From NCBI GenBank assembly GCA_046541575.1, contig JBKHDA010000064.1, positions 1-11,223 on the forward strand: a stretch of DNA of 11,223 nucleotides. Reading direction: 5' to 3'. Positions 1 through 6,782 of this stretch are shown here, piece by piece. The notes below the pieces were generated by a model, which was given only the letters and a program-made list of their open reading frames with translations, had not been told where the DNA came from and did no database searches. A program made the translations under genes and the position numbers. The DNA comes from Halanaerobium sp046541575. Lineage in GTDB: Bacteria; Bacillota; Halanaerobiia; Halanaerobiales; Halanaerobiaceae. Each line of letters opens with the position of its first letter. The stretch's first letter is position 1.

Positions 1-32
1 AAACATGTTAAATAGTTGATGGAGTTGAGAAT

Positions 33-674
33 ATGAAGCAGTTAGAGATAAATCAAAAACTTGAAATTGAAGTTTTATCTGGTAGCTATCAGGGTAATTA
101 TTTAAGCAAGGTTGCTGATTTTTTGAAAAAGGGGATTATTATTACCGGACTTTACCGTGAAGGTGCTCCACTACCAATTAGATTAAATCAGCCGATTAAT
201 GTTTATTATACTACTGATCGGGCAGCTTATAAATTTAAGTCTAAAATTTTAAAAAGAACAAATAAACCGATACCACTACTTTTAATCGAAAAAGCTGATT
301 CAGTTAAACGAATCCAGCGTCGAGATTTTTTTAGATTAGATGTAACAGGTAGAGTTGATGTTTATAAAATGATTGATGGTAAAAATTATCCTAAAAAAAT
401 ATCAGAGGCCCGTCTGCTTGATATTAGTGGGGGCGGTATCCAGATCCAATTAAAAAAGAAGTTTAAACAGGGGGAGGAATTACTTATTAGTCTAAAAAAT
501 ATTCTTCCACCAAAACAATTTATAAAATCAAAAATAGTTAGAGTTCAAAAAGAAAACGATGTGTTTTATAATTACGGGGTTCAGTTTGTAGAGATTGAAG
601 AAGAACAGCGAGAAGAGATCATTCAGTGGATTTTTGCTTATCAGCGCAAAAGCAGAAAAAAAGGTTTGAGATAA
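33..674 (+). CDS. YcgR-family PilZ-domain protein (c-di-GMP-responsive flagellar brake)
   Basis: Predicted cytoplasmic c-di-GMP receptor of 213 aa. The N-terminal half (about residues 5-90) resembles the YcgR N-terminal beta domain. The C-terminal half (about 94-205) is a PilZ domain with both ligand motifs visible: RxxxR at R97-R101 (RDFFR) and DxSxxG at D130-G135 (DISGGG). In characterised relatives (YcgR in enterics, MotI/DgrA in Bacillus), c-di-GMP binding makes the protein act on the flagellar motor and slow swimming; that this one does so is inference from family and neighbours. ATG start with GGAG at 21-24, eight bases upstream. The stop is followed directly by the start of the next gene, so it is co-transcribed with the flagellar genes downstream. 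All key residues are present and the length is normal. Confidence 0.88.
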   Translation: MKQLEINQKLEIEVLSGSYQGNYLSKVADFLKKGIIITGLYREGAPLPIRLNQPINVYYTTDRAAYKFKSKILKRTNKPIPLLLIEKADSVKRIQRRDFFRLDVTGRVDVYKMIDGKNYPKKISEARLLDISGGGIQIQLKKKFKQGEELLISLKNILPPKQFIKSKIVRVQKENDVFYNYGVQFVEIEEEQREEIIQWIFAYQRKSRKKGLR

Positions 675-1061
675 ATGATAGCTAATTCGCTTATAATGGG
701 AATAATTACATATACATCTTCAATAGTTTATAATCTAATTGCTCGTAAAAGTTTAGAAACAGTTTTTTATCTTGGTTTGAGATTTTTGTTTTATACTACT
801 TTTATGGCTTTATTTCTGCAGCTCAGTTTTTATTTAATCAAAGATTATAAGGAACAAGCTAATTCTAAAAAGACTAGTGAAGCTCAAGCAGAAAGTGATG
901 AATCTCAATTAGAAGTAGAGCAGGATAAAAATTCAGCTGAAGCTGAAAATTCAGAGTTTGAAGAATCAGCTATTGACAATGAGTTTGAAGATATCGAAAA
1001 TGAAGGTTTTTCAGCACTAAATCCAGAAGAAATTGATTATCAGCAAAATAATAACCAATAA
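675..1061 (+). CDS. Small membrane protein with acidic cytoplasmic-type tail, function unknown
   Basis: I do not recognise a family. The 128-aa product has two hydrophobic segments (about residues 4-23 and 30-55) separated by a short basic stretch (ARKS). A hydrophilic tail from about residue 58 to the end carries roughly 22 Asp/Glu and is probably disordered. The last 20 residues (GFSALNPEEIDYQ region) look less random than the rest of the tail and could be a short docking motif. Its ATG abuts the stop of the PilZ gene with no gap, and AAGG about 10 bases upstream can serve as ribosome site, so translational coupling is likely. Lying between a c-di-GMP receptor and the flagellar sigma factor suggests a motility-related membrane role, but this is only context. 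No Cys, no signal-peptidase site and no enzymatic motif were seen. Confidence 0.72.
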   Translation: MIANSLIMGIITYTSSIVYNLIARKSLETVFYLGLRFLFYTTFMALFLQLSFYLIKDYKEQANSKKTSEAQAESDESQLEVEQDKNSAEAENSEFEESAIDNEFEDIENEGFSALNPEEIDYQQNNNQ

Positions 1062-1082
1062 ATTTACTAAAGGAAGATTACT

Positions 1083-1829
1083 ATGGCTTTAGATAAATCG
1101 CTTTGGCAGGAATATAGAGTTAATGATAATCAAAAAGCTAGAGAAGAGATTATTTTAAAACACCTTGGTCTGGTAAGATATGCGGTGGGAAGGATTATTA
1201 TCATGCTGCCCGATCATATTGAGGCAGAAGATTTAGAAAGTTATGGGATTATTGGCTTAATTGAGGCAGTTGAAAATTTTGATTATCAGAGAGGAATTGA
1301 ATTTTCAACTTTTGCTCTACCAAGAATAAAAGGCGAAATTTATGATTATTTAAGAAGTAAAGACTGGCTTCCGGATAATATGCGCAGAGAGCTTAAAAGA
1401 GTAGATGAGGAGAGATTAAGCTTTAAAGCTGAAAATGGAAGAGAACCTGCTCAGGCTGAACTGGCAGAGCTAGCAGGAATAAAAAAAGAGAGATTGAATA
1501 CAATAGAAAGACACAGCCAGCTGGCAAACTGGATATCACTTTCACATGAATTTGAAGGAGTTGAATTGATCCAATTAATTGCGGCTGATTTAGATCAGGC
1601 AGTTGATAGATTAACTGATGAAGAAGCGGTGAATTTATTAGCTGAAAAATTGGATATGCTATCGGAAAATGAAAAACTGGTTTTAACTTTATATTATTAT
1701 GAAGAATTAACTCAGGTCGAAATTGCAGAAGTGATGGAACTGTCTGCTGCAAGGGTTTCTCAGATTCACAGTCAGGCAGTCCGGCGTTTAAGGGGAATGC
1801 TGAGTAGATCAAAAGAATATTTTTTCTAA
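1083..1829 (+). CDS. fliA: RNA polymerase sigma factor for flagellar operons (sigma-28, FliA/SigD/WhiG family)
   Basis: Directs RNA polymerase to late flagellar and chemotaxis promoters. At 248 aa it has the usual length of the family. Region 2 spans about residues 20-95, with the conserved core around Y54-F68 (YGIIGLIEAVENFDY), then EFSTFALPRIKGEIYDYLR and DWLP near 94-97. Region 3 is about 100-155. Region 4 is about 185-240, with a helix-turn-helix in LTQVEIAEVMELSAARVSQIHS, which reads the -35 element. ATG start with AGGAAG about 8 bases upstream. It is placed between the small membrane protein and the FapA-like gene and 21 bases after the former, an arrangement typical of clostridial flagellar clusters. 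The anti-sigma factor FlgM is not in this window. I saw no convincing sigma-28 promoter here, so this operon is probably transcribed as an early or middle unit. Confidence 0.95.
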   Translation: MALDKSLWQEYRVNDNQKAREEIILKHLGLVRYAVGRIIIMLPDHIEAEDLESYGIIGLIEAVENFDYQRGIEFSTFALPRIKGEIYDYLRSKDWLPDNMRRELKRVDEERLSFKAENGREPAQAELAELAGIKKERLNTIERHSQLANWISLSHEFEGVELIQLIAADLDQAVDRLTDEEAVNLLAEKLDMLSENEKLVLTLYYYEELTQVEIAEVMELSAARVSQIHSQAVRRLRGMLSRSKEYFF

Positions 1830-1849
1830 TGAGAGGTAGGTAATTTAAA

Positions 1850-3445
1850 GTGAGTGAAGAGCAGGTTGATAGAAAAGATAAGAACTGTCTGCTTAAGTTT
1901 ACAGAAGATGAGGTCTTATTAAAGTTAAGGTTAGATAATGATCCGAATTTAATGGAAATAGAAAATTTTCTAGAAAAAAATAGCATTATGGAAGTAGATT
2001 ATGATAGAATAAAAGATAGGTTGAATAATCAGGAGGATAACTGGTTTAAAGTAGCTGAAAATATTAATTTGCCATCAGAGGACGATAAAGCAGAAATCGA
2101 AGTTTCAAGTGATGGCTTAAAAGCTCTGCTGGATTTTACTCCAGGCAGAGATGGCATAGAATTTACATATGAAGATTTAAAAAAAATGCTGGCCGAAAAA
2201 AATATCAGCTATGGTATAAACGAAAATAAAATTAAAAGTGTTCTAAAAAAAAGGCAGCCGGTAAGTAAAGAAATAATAGCTGAAGGCCAGAAAGCTAAGC
2301 CTGGTCAAGATGGATATTTAATTTATCATTTTGAAGAAAAAAAAGAATCTGTAGGTACTCTGCGTGAAGATGGGACTATGGACTTCCACTCTAAAAATTT
2401 AATTAATAATGTTCGACGTGGTGAAAAAATTGTAACTAAAGTTGACCCCACTGAGGGAGAGGCTGGTAAGGATGTTTTTGGTAAAGAAATTGAGCCGCCA
2501 ACTCCTAAAGAAGCTAAGCTTCCTCGAGCTAAAAATACAGTTAAGAAAAATAATAGTGTATATGCTGCTAAAGATGGTCAAATAGTTAGAGAAGGTAAGA
2601 AAATTTCTATTGATCCTGTCTATCAGGTCAGAGGTGATGTTGACCTGGAAGAAGGGAATATAGATTTTGTAGGTAGTGTTAAGGTTGGTGGTAATGTCCG
2701 GGAAGGTTTTAAGATTAAAGCATCAGGTGATGTAGAAGTTGCTGGAAATGTTGCTGCTGCAGAAATTGAAAGTGGGGGGAGTGTTTTAATTAAAAAAGGT
2801 TTTTTGGGCCGAAATAAAGGTAAAATAACCGCAAACGGGGATGTTAATGCCCGCTTTGTAGAAAATGCTGAAATCGAAGCTAATAATGTTAGAGTTCATG
2901 AAGCAATAATGCACAGCCATGTTACAGCTAAAGATAGTATAATAGTATCTGGTGGTAAGGGGCTTATTGTTGGTGGACGAGTTATGGCTCAAAATATTAT
3001 AGAAGCCAATATTATTGGTTCCAGCCTGGCTACTAAAACTTATGTAGAAATCGGTCTGGAACCGGAGCTGAGGAAGAATTTTAAAACTGCCAAAGATGAA
3101 CTGGAGACAGTAGAGGATAACCTTGATAAGGTAAATAAAAGTGTTGATCTATTGAGGTCAATGAAAGAAAAAGGAATCAAATTACCAGCAAATAAAAGAG
3201 AGATGTTTTTGAAGCTAAAGATCACCAAAGAGGAGCTTGAAAATAGAAGAGTAGAGCTTAAAAAAGAGATTGAAGAGCTGGAAGAACAGCTTACCGCTTC
3301 TGATCAGGCTGTAATTAAAGTTAAGGAATGTATTTTCCCAGGGGTACAGCTTTTAAGCAGTAAGGATAAAATGATTATTAGAAATAAAATCTCTAAATGT
3401 GCTTTTACAGAAGTGAATAAAGAATTAAGACAAAAAATAGACTAA
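1850..3445 (+). CDS. FapA-family (DUF342) beta-solenoid protein
   Basis: 531 aa. The N-terminal region (about 1-250) matches the FapA N-terminal domain layout. Residues about 255-400 form a repetitive, Gly/Val-rich beta-solenoid (repeats such as GDVDLEEGNIDFVGSV, GNVREGFKIKASGDVEVAGNV, GGSVLIKKG). About 407-485 is a charged coiled coil (KDELETVEDNLDKVNK; KKEIEELEEQL). A short tail follows. No signal peptide or membrane segment, so it is cytoplasmic. In Vibrio, FapA affects flagellar assembly and is linked to the glucose phosphotransferase protein EIIA; whether that applies here is unknown. GTG start chosen because AGAGG/GTAGG at 1832-1840 lies just upstream and no in-frame ATG competes. It sits 20 bases after fliA and 15 before flgF, consistent with a flagellar role. 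Confidence 0.87.
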   Translation: MSEEQVDRKDKNCLLKFTEDEVLLKLRLDNDPNLMEIENFLEKNSIMEVDYDRIKDRLNNQEDNWFKVAENINLPSEDDKAEIEVSSDGLKALLDFTPGRDGIEFTYEDLKKMLAEKNISYGINENKIKSVLKKRQPVSKEIIAEGQKAKPGQDGYLIYHFEEKKESVGTLREDGTMDFHSKNLINNVRRGEKIVTKVDPTEGEAGKDVFGKEIEPPTPKEAKLPRAKNTVKKNNSVYAAKDGQIVREGKKISIDPVYQVRGDVDLEEGNIDFVGSVKVGGNVREGFKIKASGDVEVAGNVAAAEIESGGSVLIKKGFLGRNKGKITANGDVNARFVENAEIEANNVRVHEAIMHSHVTAKDSIIVSGGKGLIVGGRVMAQNIIEANIIGSSLATKTYVEIGLEPELRKNFKTAKDELETVEDNLDKVNKSVDLLRSMKEKGIKLPANKREMFLKLKITKEELENRRVELKKEIEELEEQLTASDQAVIKVKECIFPGVQLLSSKDKMIIRNKISKCAFTEVNKELRQKID

Positions 3446-3457
3446 TAAGGAGGTGAT
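3446..3457 (+). promoter_or_regulatory. Near-perfect Shine-Dalgarno of flgF
   Basis: TAAGGAGGTGAT is an extended match to the 16S rRNA 3' end, ending three bases before the flgF ATG. It starts directly after the stop of the FapA-like gene. It is the strongest ribosome site in the window and suggests high translation of the rod protein. Confidence 0.8.
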
Positions 3458-3460
3458 AAT

Positions 3461-4213
3461 ATGATAAGAGGTTTATATACAGCTGCTTCTTCGATGGATG
3501 TGCTGGAGAAAAAGACTAATATTCGTTCCAATAATCTGGCCAATGTCAATACAAATGGTTTTAAAAAATCTGAAGGAATAACCCGTTCTTTTCCGGAGAT
3601 GCTTTTGAGCCGAATAGAGGCTGGTAAGGCAGATCAGGAAATAGGTGAACTTTCAACTGGAGCTTTTATGGAGCAGAGTTTTAAAGATATGAGTCAGGGA
3701 GATTTTAAGCGAACTGATAATGCTTTAGACTTTGCAGTTGAAGGTGAGGGCTTTTTTGTAATTGAAACCGAAGCAGGTGAGAGATACAGTCGAGACGGCA
3801 ACTTTACAATTAATGCTGATTCGGAACTGGTAACTCAAAATGGAAATCCTGTGCTGGATACTGAGGGAGAAAGAATACAATTAATTCCCGATCAGGATTT
3901 TAGTGTGGGTGCTGACGGACAGATTACTTTTAATAACGGCCTGCAGGGAGCTCAGATTGATCTGGTTAATTTTGATGATCAAGGAGATTTAATGCAGGAA
4001 GGTGATAATCTTTATGCAGCTCAGGAAGGAGCGGAGCCGGCAGCAAGTGAAGCTGGAATTGCTCAGGGATATCTCGAGGGTTCAAATGTCAAAATTGTAG
4101 ATGAGATGTCAAAAATGATCAAGACAACCCGCCATTATGAGTCAAACCAAAAGGTAATCAGCGGTATTGATGAAACATTAAATAAAGTGATTAACGAAGT
4201 TGGACAGGCTTAA
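3461..4213 (+). CDS. flgF: Flagellar basal-body rod protein FlgF
   Basis: Structural protein of the flagellar rod, secreted by the flagellar type III apparatus rather than by Sec; consistently, there is no signal peptide. 250 aa, the usual length. The N-terminus (MIRGLYTAASSM, then NIRSNNLANVNTNGFKKSE at about 20-38) is the flagellar rod-family signature. The middle holds the FlgE/F/G-type domain (VEGEGFFVI, YSRDGNFTIN). The C-terminus (QGYLEGSNVKIVDEMSKMI to the end) is the conserved coiled-coil-forming helix. It is paralogous to the next gene. The call FlgF rather than FlgG rests on order (first of the pair) and on weaker match to FlgG; in monoderm Bacillus the equivalent pair is FlhO/FlhP. 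A structured 121-base gap follows. Confidence 0.85.
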   Translation: MIRGLYTAASSMDVLEKKTNIRSNNLANVNTNGFKKSEGITRSFPEMLLSRIEAGKADQEIGELSTGAFMEQSFKDMSQGDFKRTDNALDFAVEGEGFFVIETEAGERYSRDGNFTINADSELVTQNGNPVLDTEGERIQLIPDQDFSVGADGQITFNNGLQGAQIDLVNFDDQGDLMQEGDNLYAAQEGAEPAASEAGIAQGYLEGSNVKIVDEMSKMIKTTRHYESNQKVISGIDETLNKVINEVGQA

Positions 4214-4223
4214 AATTGATTGT

Positions 4224-4249
4224 AGAGCCGGACCTGAAAGGGAAGCTCT
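4224..4249 (+). other. Possible stem-loop, proximal part of the flgF-flgG gap
   Basis: AGAGC at 4224-4228 can pair with GCTCT at 4245-4249. Inside, CCT (4233-4235) can pair with AGG (4239-4241) around a GAA loop. The structure is short and may be chance, but it starts an unusually long gap with further pairing elements. There is no T-run after it, so it is not an intrinsic terminator. Confidence 0.3.
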
Positions 4250-4251
4250 TT

Positions 4252-4279
4252 ACTGCTGTTGACTGAATGAGACGGCAGT
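4252..4279 (+). other. Stem-loop in the flgF-flgG gap
   Basis: ACTGCTGT (4252-4259) pairs with ACGGCAGT (4272-4279) as an 8-bp stem with one T-G wobble and a 12-base loop. It is not followed by a T-run, so it is more likely an RNA-processing or regulatory hairpin than a terminator. It overlaps a possible weak promoter, whose -35 lies in the stem and loop. Confidence 0.45.
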
Positions 4280-4287
4280 TATAAATT
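4259..4287 (+). promoter_or_regulatory. Possible weak sigma-A promoter ahead of flgG
   Basis: TTGACT (4259-4264, five of six to the -35 consensus) is followed after 17 bases by TAAATT (4282-4287, four of six to the -10). It would give an internal start for flgG and downstream genes. The match is modest in AT-rich DNA and overlaps the stem-loop at 4252-4279, so either reading could be right. Confidence 0.3.
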
Positions 4288-4302
4288 GTGATCTATTTTA
4301 AG

Positions 4303-4328
4303 CCTCCTGCTTTAAAAAAATGAGGAGG
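4303..4328 (+). promoter_or_regulatory. Hairpin that would sequester the flgG Shine-Dalgarno
   Basis: CCTCCT (4303-4308) is the exact complement of AGGAGG (4323-4328), the ribosome site of flgG, with a 14-base A-rich loop. Four more A-T pairs (4296-4299 with 4332-4335) could extend it across a 3x3 internal loop onto the first base of the start codon. In the folded state initiation on flgG would be hindered. The pairing is direct observation; a regulatory role is inference. Confidence 0.45.
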
Positions 4329-4334
4329 AAGAAA

Positions 4335-5117
4335 ATGATTAGTGCATTATTTACATCAGCAACAGGAATGAATTCACAGCAGACAAATATTGATACAATT
4401 TCTAATAACCTGGCAAACGTTAATACCAGTGGTTTTAAGAAGTCTAAAATTAATTTTGCAGATTTGATTTATACCAATATGCGGGAACCGGGGACTCCAA
4501 ATGCCCAGGGAGCTGAAATCCCAACCGGTATTGAAATTGGTCATGGTTCCAAGGTTAACAGTACTCAAAAAATATTTTCTCAGGGTAATATTCAAAATAC
4601 AGACAGTCCTTTAGATATGGTCATTGAAGGTGATGGTTTTTTTGGAATACAGCTTCCTGACGGAGAGATAGCTTACAGCAGAGACGGGTCTTTTAAACAG
4701 GACAGTAATGGTAATGTAGTTACTTCAGATGGTTATCAGCTTGAACCCCCATTAAATATTCCGGCAGAGGCAACAGAAATATCTATAACCTCTGATGGTA
4801 CAGTTAATGCAACTGTTGATGGAGAAAACCAGCAGTTAGGACAGGTTCAGCTTTATCGTTTTTCTAATCCAGCCGGTCTCAGCAGTGAAGGACGGAATCT
4901 TTATTCAGAAACTGCCGCCTCCGGTCAGGCTATGGAGGGATCACCGGGAGAAGATGGTTTTGGAACTGTAACTCAGGGTTTTCTCGAGATGTCAAATGTT
5001 AAAGTAGTAGAAGAAATGACTAATATGATAGCAGCACAGAGAGCCTATGAAACAAATTCTAAATCTATCCAGGCCTCTGATGAAATGCTGCAGACAGCAA
5101 ATCAGCTGAAACGATAA
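4335..5117 (+). CDS. flgG: Flagellar distal rod protein FlgG
   Basis: Forms the distal rod on which the P and L rings assemble. Residue numbers count from the start proposed here, giving 260 aa, as in typical FlgG. Start at MISALFTSATGM: an in-frame ATG at 4320 exists, but its extra codons (MRRKK) are simply the ribosome site GAGGAGG (4322-4328) read as protein, and 4335 lies six bases after it. The family signature is present near the N-terminus (NIDTISNNLANVNTSGFKKSK, about 18-38), with the core VIEGDGFFGIQLPDG and YSRDGSFKQDSNGN, and the C-terminal TQGFLEMSNVKVVEEMTNMIAAQRAYETNSKSI. It has no signal peptide, as expected for type III export. Its upstream leader is long and structured, suggesting expression separate from flgF. 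Confidence 0.93.
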   Translation: MISALFTSATGMNSQQTNIDTISNNLANVNTSGFKKSKINFADLIYTNMREPGTPNAQGAEIPTGIEIGHGSKVNSTQKIFSQGNIQNTDSPLDMVIEGDGFFGIQLPDGEIAYSRDGSFKQDSNGNVVTSDGYQLEPPLNIPAEATEISITSDGTVNATVDGENQQLGQVQLYRFSNPAGLSSEGRNLYSETAASGQAMEGSPGEDGFGTVTQGFLEMSNVKVVEEMTNMIAAQRAYETNSKSIQASDEMLQTANQLKR

Positions 5118-5151
5118 TTGAGTTGATTGGATTTATAAGAGGTGTATTAAT

Positions 5152-6123
5152 TTGAAAAAAGTTGGATTACTTCTGCTGCTTTTAATTTTGCTTATCTTTA
5201 GTTTTAATGTTTCAGCCTTTGAAATATTAATTAATGAAGAAGAAGAAGTCTTGTCATCACAGATTAAACTGGATGAGATTGCTGAGATTAAAGCAGTGGA
5301 TTTAAGTGCTGGAGAGCTGGAAGAATTAAAAAATTTAAAACTTGAAAAATCTCCAGCACCAGGTTATAAAAAAAGATTAACACGGGTTCTGGTGGATTTA
5401 TCCATTCAAAATCTTGGTTTTGCTAAAAATAGTTATCAACTGAAAATGCCTAAAACAATTACAGTCAGCCGAAAAAGTAAAGTGATTCCTGCTGAAGAAA
5501 TTAAGACGATGGCTGAAAATTATTTAAGGGAAAATTTGGATTTTTCGGATCAGTCAATAGTTATTGAAAGTAACCGTTCTCTTGCCGATCTAGAAATTGG
5601 AGCTGGAGATTATGAGCTTCAGGTTGCAGAAGATCAAAACTTAAATTTACCTGCTACTAATTTAAAACTGGAGATCCTGCAGGAAGAAAAAATTGTTCGC
5701 AGAATTTATTATCCAGTTATCATAAAACTGGAGCTGGATGTTTATACTGCTGTCAGGGATCTCAGTCCAAATTCTAAACTGAATAAATCAGATTTCAAAA
5801 AAGAAAAAAGATTAATAAGTGGAAATCCGGAAAATATTATTAGAGACTGGGGTGCAGAAGATTTAAGCAACAAAAATCTCAGCAGGAAAATGCAGGCCGG
5901 TGATATTTTAAAATATAACAATCTGGATACTCCTTTTGCTGTCAGCTGGGGAGATAAACTACGTCTGACTATTAATCAGAATAATATCAGGTTATCTACT
6001 TTTGTCCTTGCTCGCGGCCGTGGTAAAGTAGGAGATGTTATTAAAGTTGAAAATATGGACAGCGGCTATGAATTTAGAGCAGAAATTGTGTCAGAAACTG
6101 AAGTTAAGAGGCTTTCAGAATAA
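5152..6123 (+). CDS. flgA: P-ring assembly chaperone FlgA (SAF domain), long form
   Basis: Periplasmic chaperone that helps FlgI assemble into the P ring. TTG start, chosen because AGGTG (5140-5144) is seven bases upstream and it opens directly into a Sec signal peptide: MKK, a Leu-rich core, then VSA with likely cleavage after A22. The C-terminal part (about 195-320) is the SAF/FlgA module, with VYTAVRDLSPNSKLNKSDF, an AGDILKYNNL segment, then VSWGDKLRLTI and GKVGDVIKVENMDSGYEFRAEIV. At 323 aa it is longer than E. coli FlgA (about 219); the extra length lies in the N-terminal half, which I cannot assign to a named domain. It lies 34 bases after flgG and just before the two ring genes it serves, an order also known from some deltaproteobacteria. 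Confidence 0.88.
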   Translation: MKKVGLLLLLLILLIFSFNVSAFEILINEEEEVLSSQIKLDEIAEIKAVDLSAGELEELKNLKLEKSPAPGYKKRLTRVLVDLSIQNLGFAKNSYQLKMPKTITVSRKSKVIPAEEIKTMAENYLRENLDFSDQSIVIESNRSLADLEIGAGDYELQVAEDQNLNLPATNLKLEILQEEKIVRRIYYPVIIKLELDVYTAVRDLSPNSKLNKSDFKKEKRLISGNPENIIRDWGAEDLSNKNLSRKMQAGDILKYNNLDTPFAVSWGDKLRLTINQNNIRLSTFVLARGRGKVGDVIKVENMDSGYEFRAEIVSETEVKRLSE

Positions 6124-6137
6124 ATGAGGTGTAATAA

Positions 6138-6722
6138 ATGAAGTTTAATAGTTTTAAAATAGTGTTTCTTTCAGTTTTGTTAGTATTAATTATTTTTAGT
6201 TCTACAGTTCTGGCAGAATCTTTATGGGGTGATAACTCCAAAGATTTGTACCAGGACTATCCTGAATATAATACAGGAGATGTAATAACAGTTGTTATAG
6301 AGGAGGATGCGAGTGCAATTCAGAGTGCCAATTCTGATGCCAGTCAGGATAGCAACTACAACTCTGAAGGTGGTGGCTTACTTGATTTTCTACCATTTTT
6401 TGATTTTAGTTATTCAGATTCTGAAACGGCAGATGGAGCGACCGAAAGAAGCGGTACTCTGGAGGCAGATATAACTACTGAAGTTATTGAAGCTCGGGAT
6501 AATGGAAATTTAAAGATTCAGGGTAAAAAACAGGTCAGAATTAATGGAGAAACTCAGACCATTATTTTGGAAGGAGTTATTCGTCCTCAGGATATTAATT
6601 TTGATAATGAAGTGTCTTCCAAAAGAGTAAGTGATGCCAATATAGAATATGAGGGTCAAGGAACAGTGGGAGATAAACAGGATCCGGGAATTTTAACCAG
6701 ATTAGTTAATTTCATTTTCTAG
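6138..6722 (+). CDS. flgH: Flagellar L-ring protein FlgH, without a lipobox cysteine
   Basis: Builds the L ring that passes the rod through the outer membrane. 194 aa, somewhat shorter than E. coli FlgH. The signal peptide (MKFNSFK, hydrophobic core, STVLA) has a type I cleavage site after about A26. There is no cysteine in the entire protein, so it cannot be the N-terminally acylated lipoprotein that FlgH is in E. coli. Family identity is clear from YNTGDVITVVIEEDASA (about 44-60), GTLEADITTEVIEARDNGNLKIQGKKQ, and the C-terminal IILEGVIRPQDINFDNEVSS plus VSDANIEYEGQGTV. ATG start with GAGGTG at 6126-6131, 14 bases after the flgA stop. Its presence implies a diderm envelope. Confidence 0.92.
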   Translation: MKFNSFKIVFLSVLLVLIIFSSTVLAESLWGDNSKDLYQDYPEYNTGDVITVVIEEDASAIQSANSDASQDSNYNSEGGGLLDFLPFFDFSYSDSETADGATERSGTLEADITTEVIEARDNGNLKIQGKKQVRINGETQTIILEGVIRPQDINFDNEVSSKRVSDANIEYEGQGTVGDKQDPGILTRLVNFIF

Positions 6723-6782
6723 GAGAAGATTATATTAACTTAAATTTTTAATTATTCTAATTAACTTGAAAGAAGGGATAGT

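Noticed and set aside
1..15. Possible end of an upstream gene (frame reading Lys-His-Val-Lys then TAG); FlhG would be expected by synteny
   Set aside because: Only four codons are visible, another frame ends at 17-19, and nothing identifies the protein.
1423..1986. Long minus-strand open frame opposite fliA and the start of the FapA-like gene
   Set aside because: Shadow of strongly identified genes; its product is low-complexity and lacks recognisable domains or a good ribosome site.
4320..4334. Upstream ATG giving an FlgG with five extra residues (MRRKK)
   Set aside because: These codons are the Shine-Dalgarno itself; the ATG at 4335 has correct spacing and gives the family-standard N-terminus.
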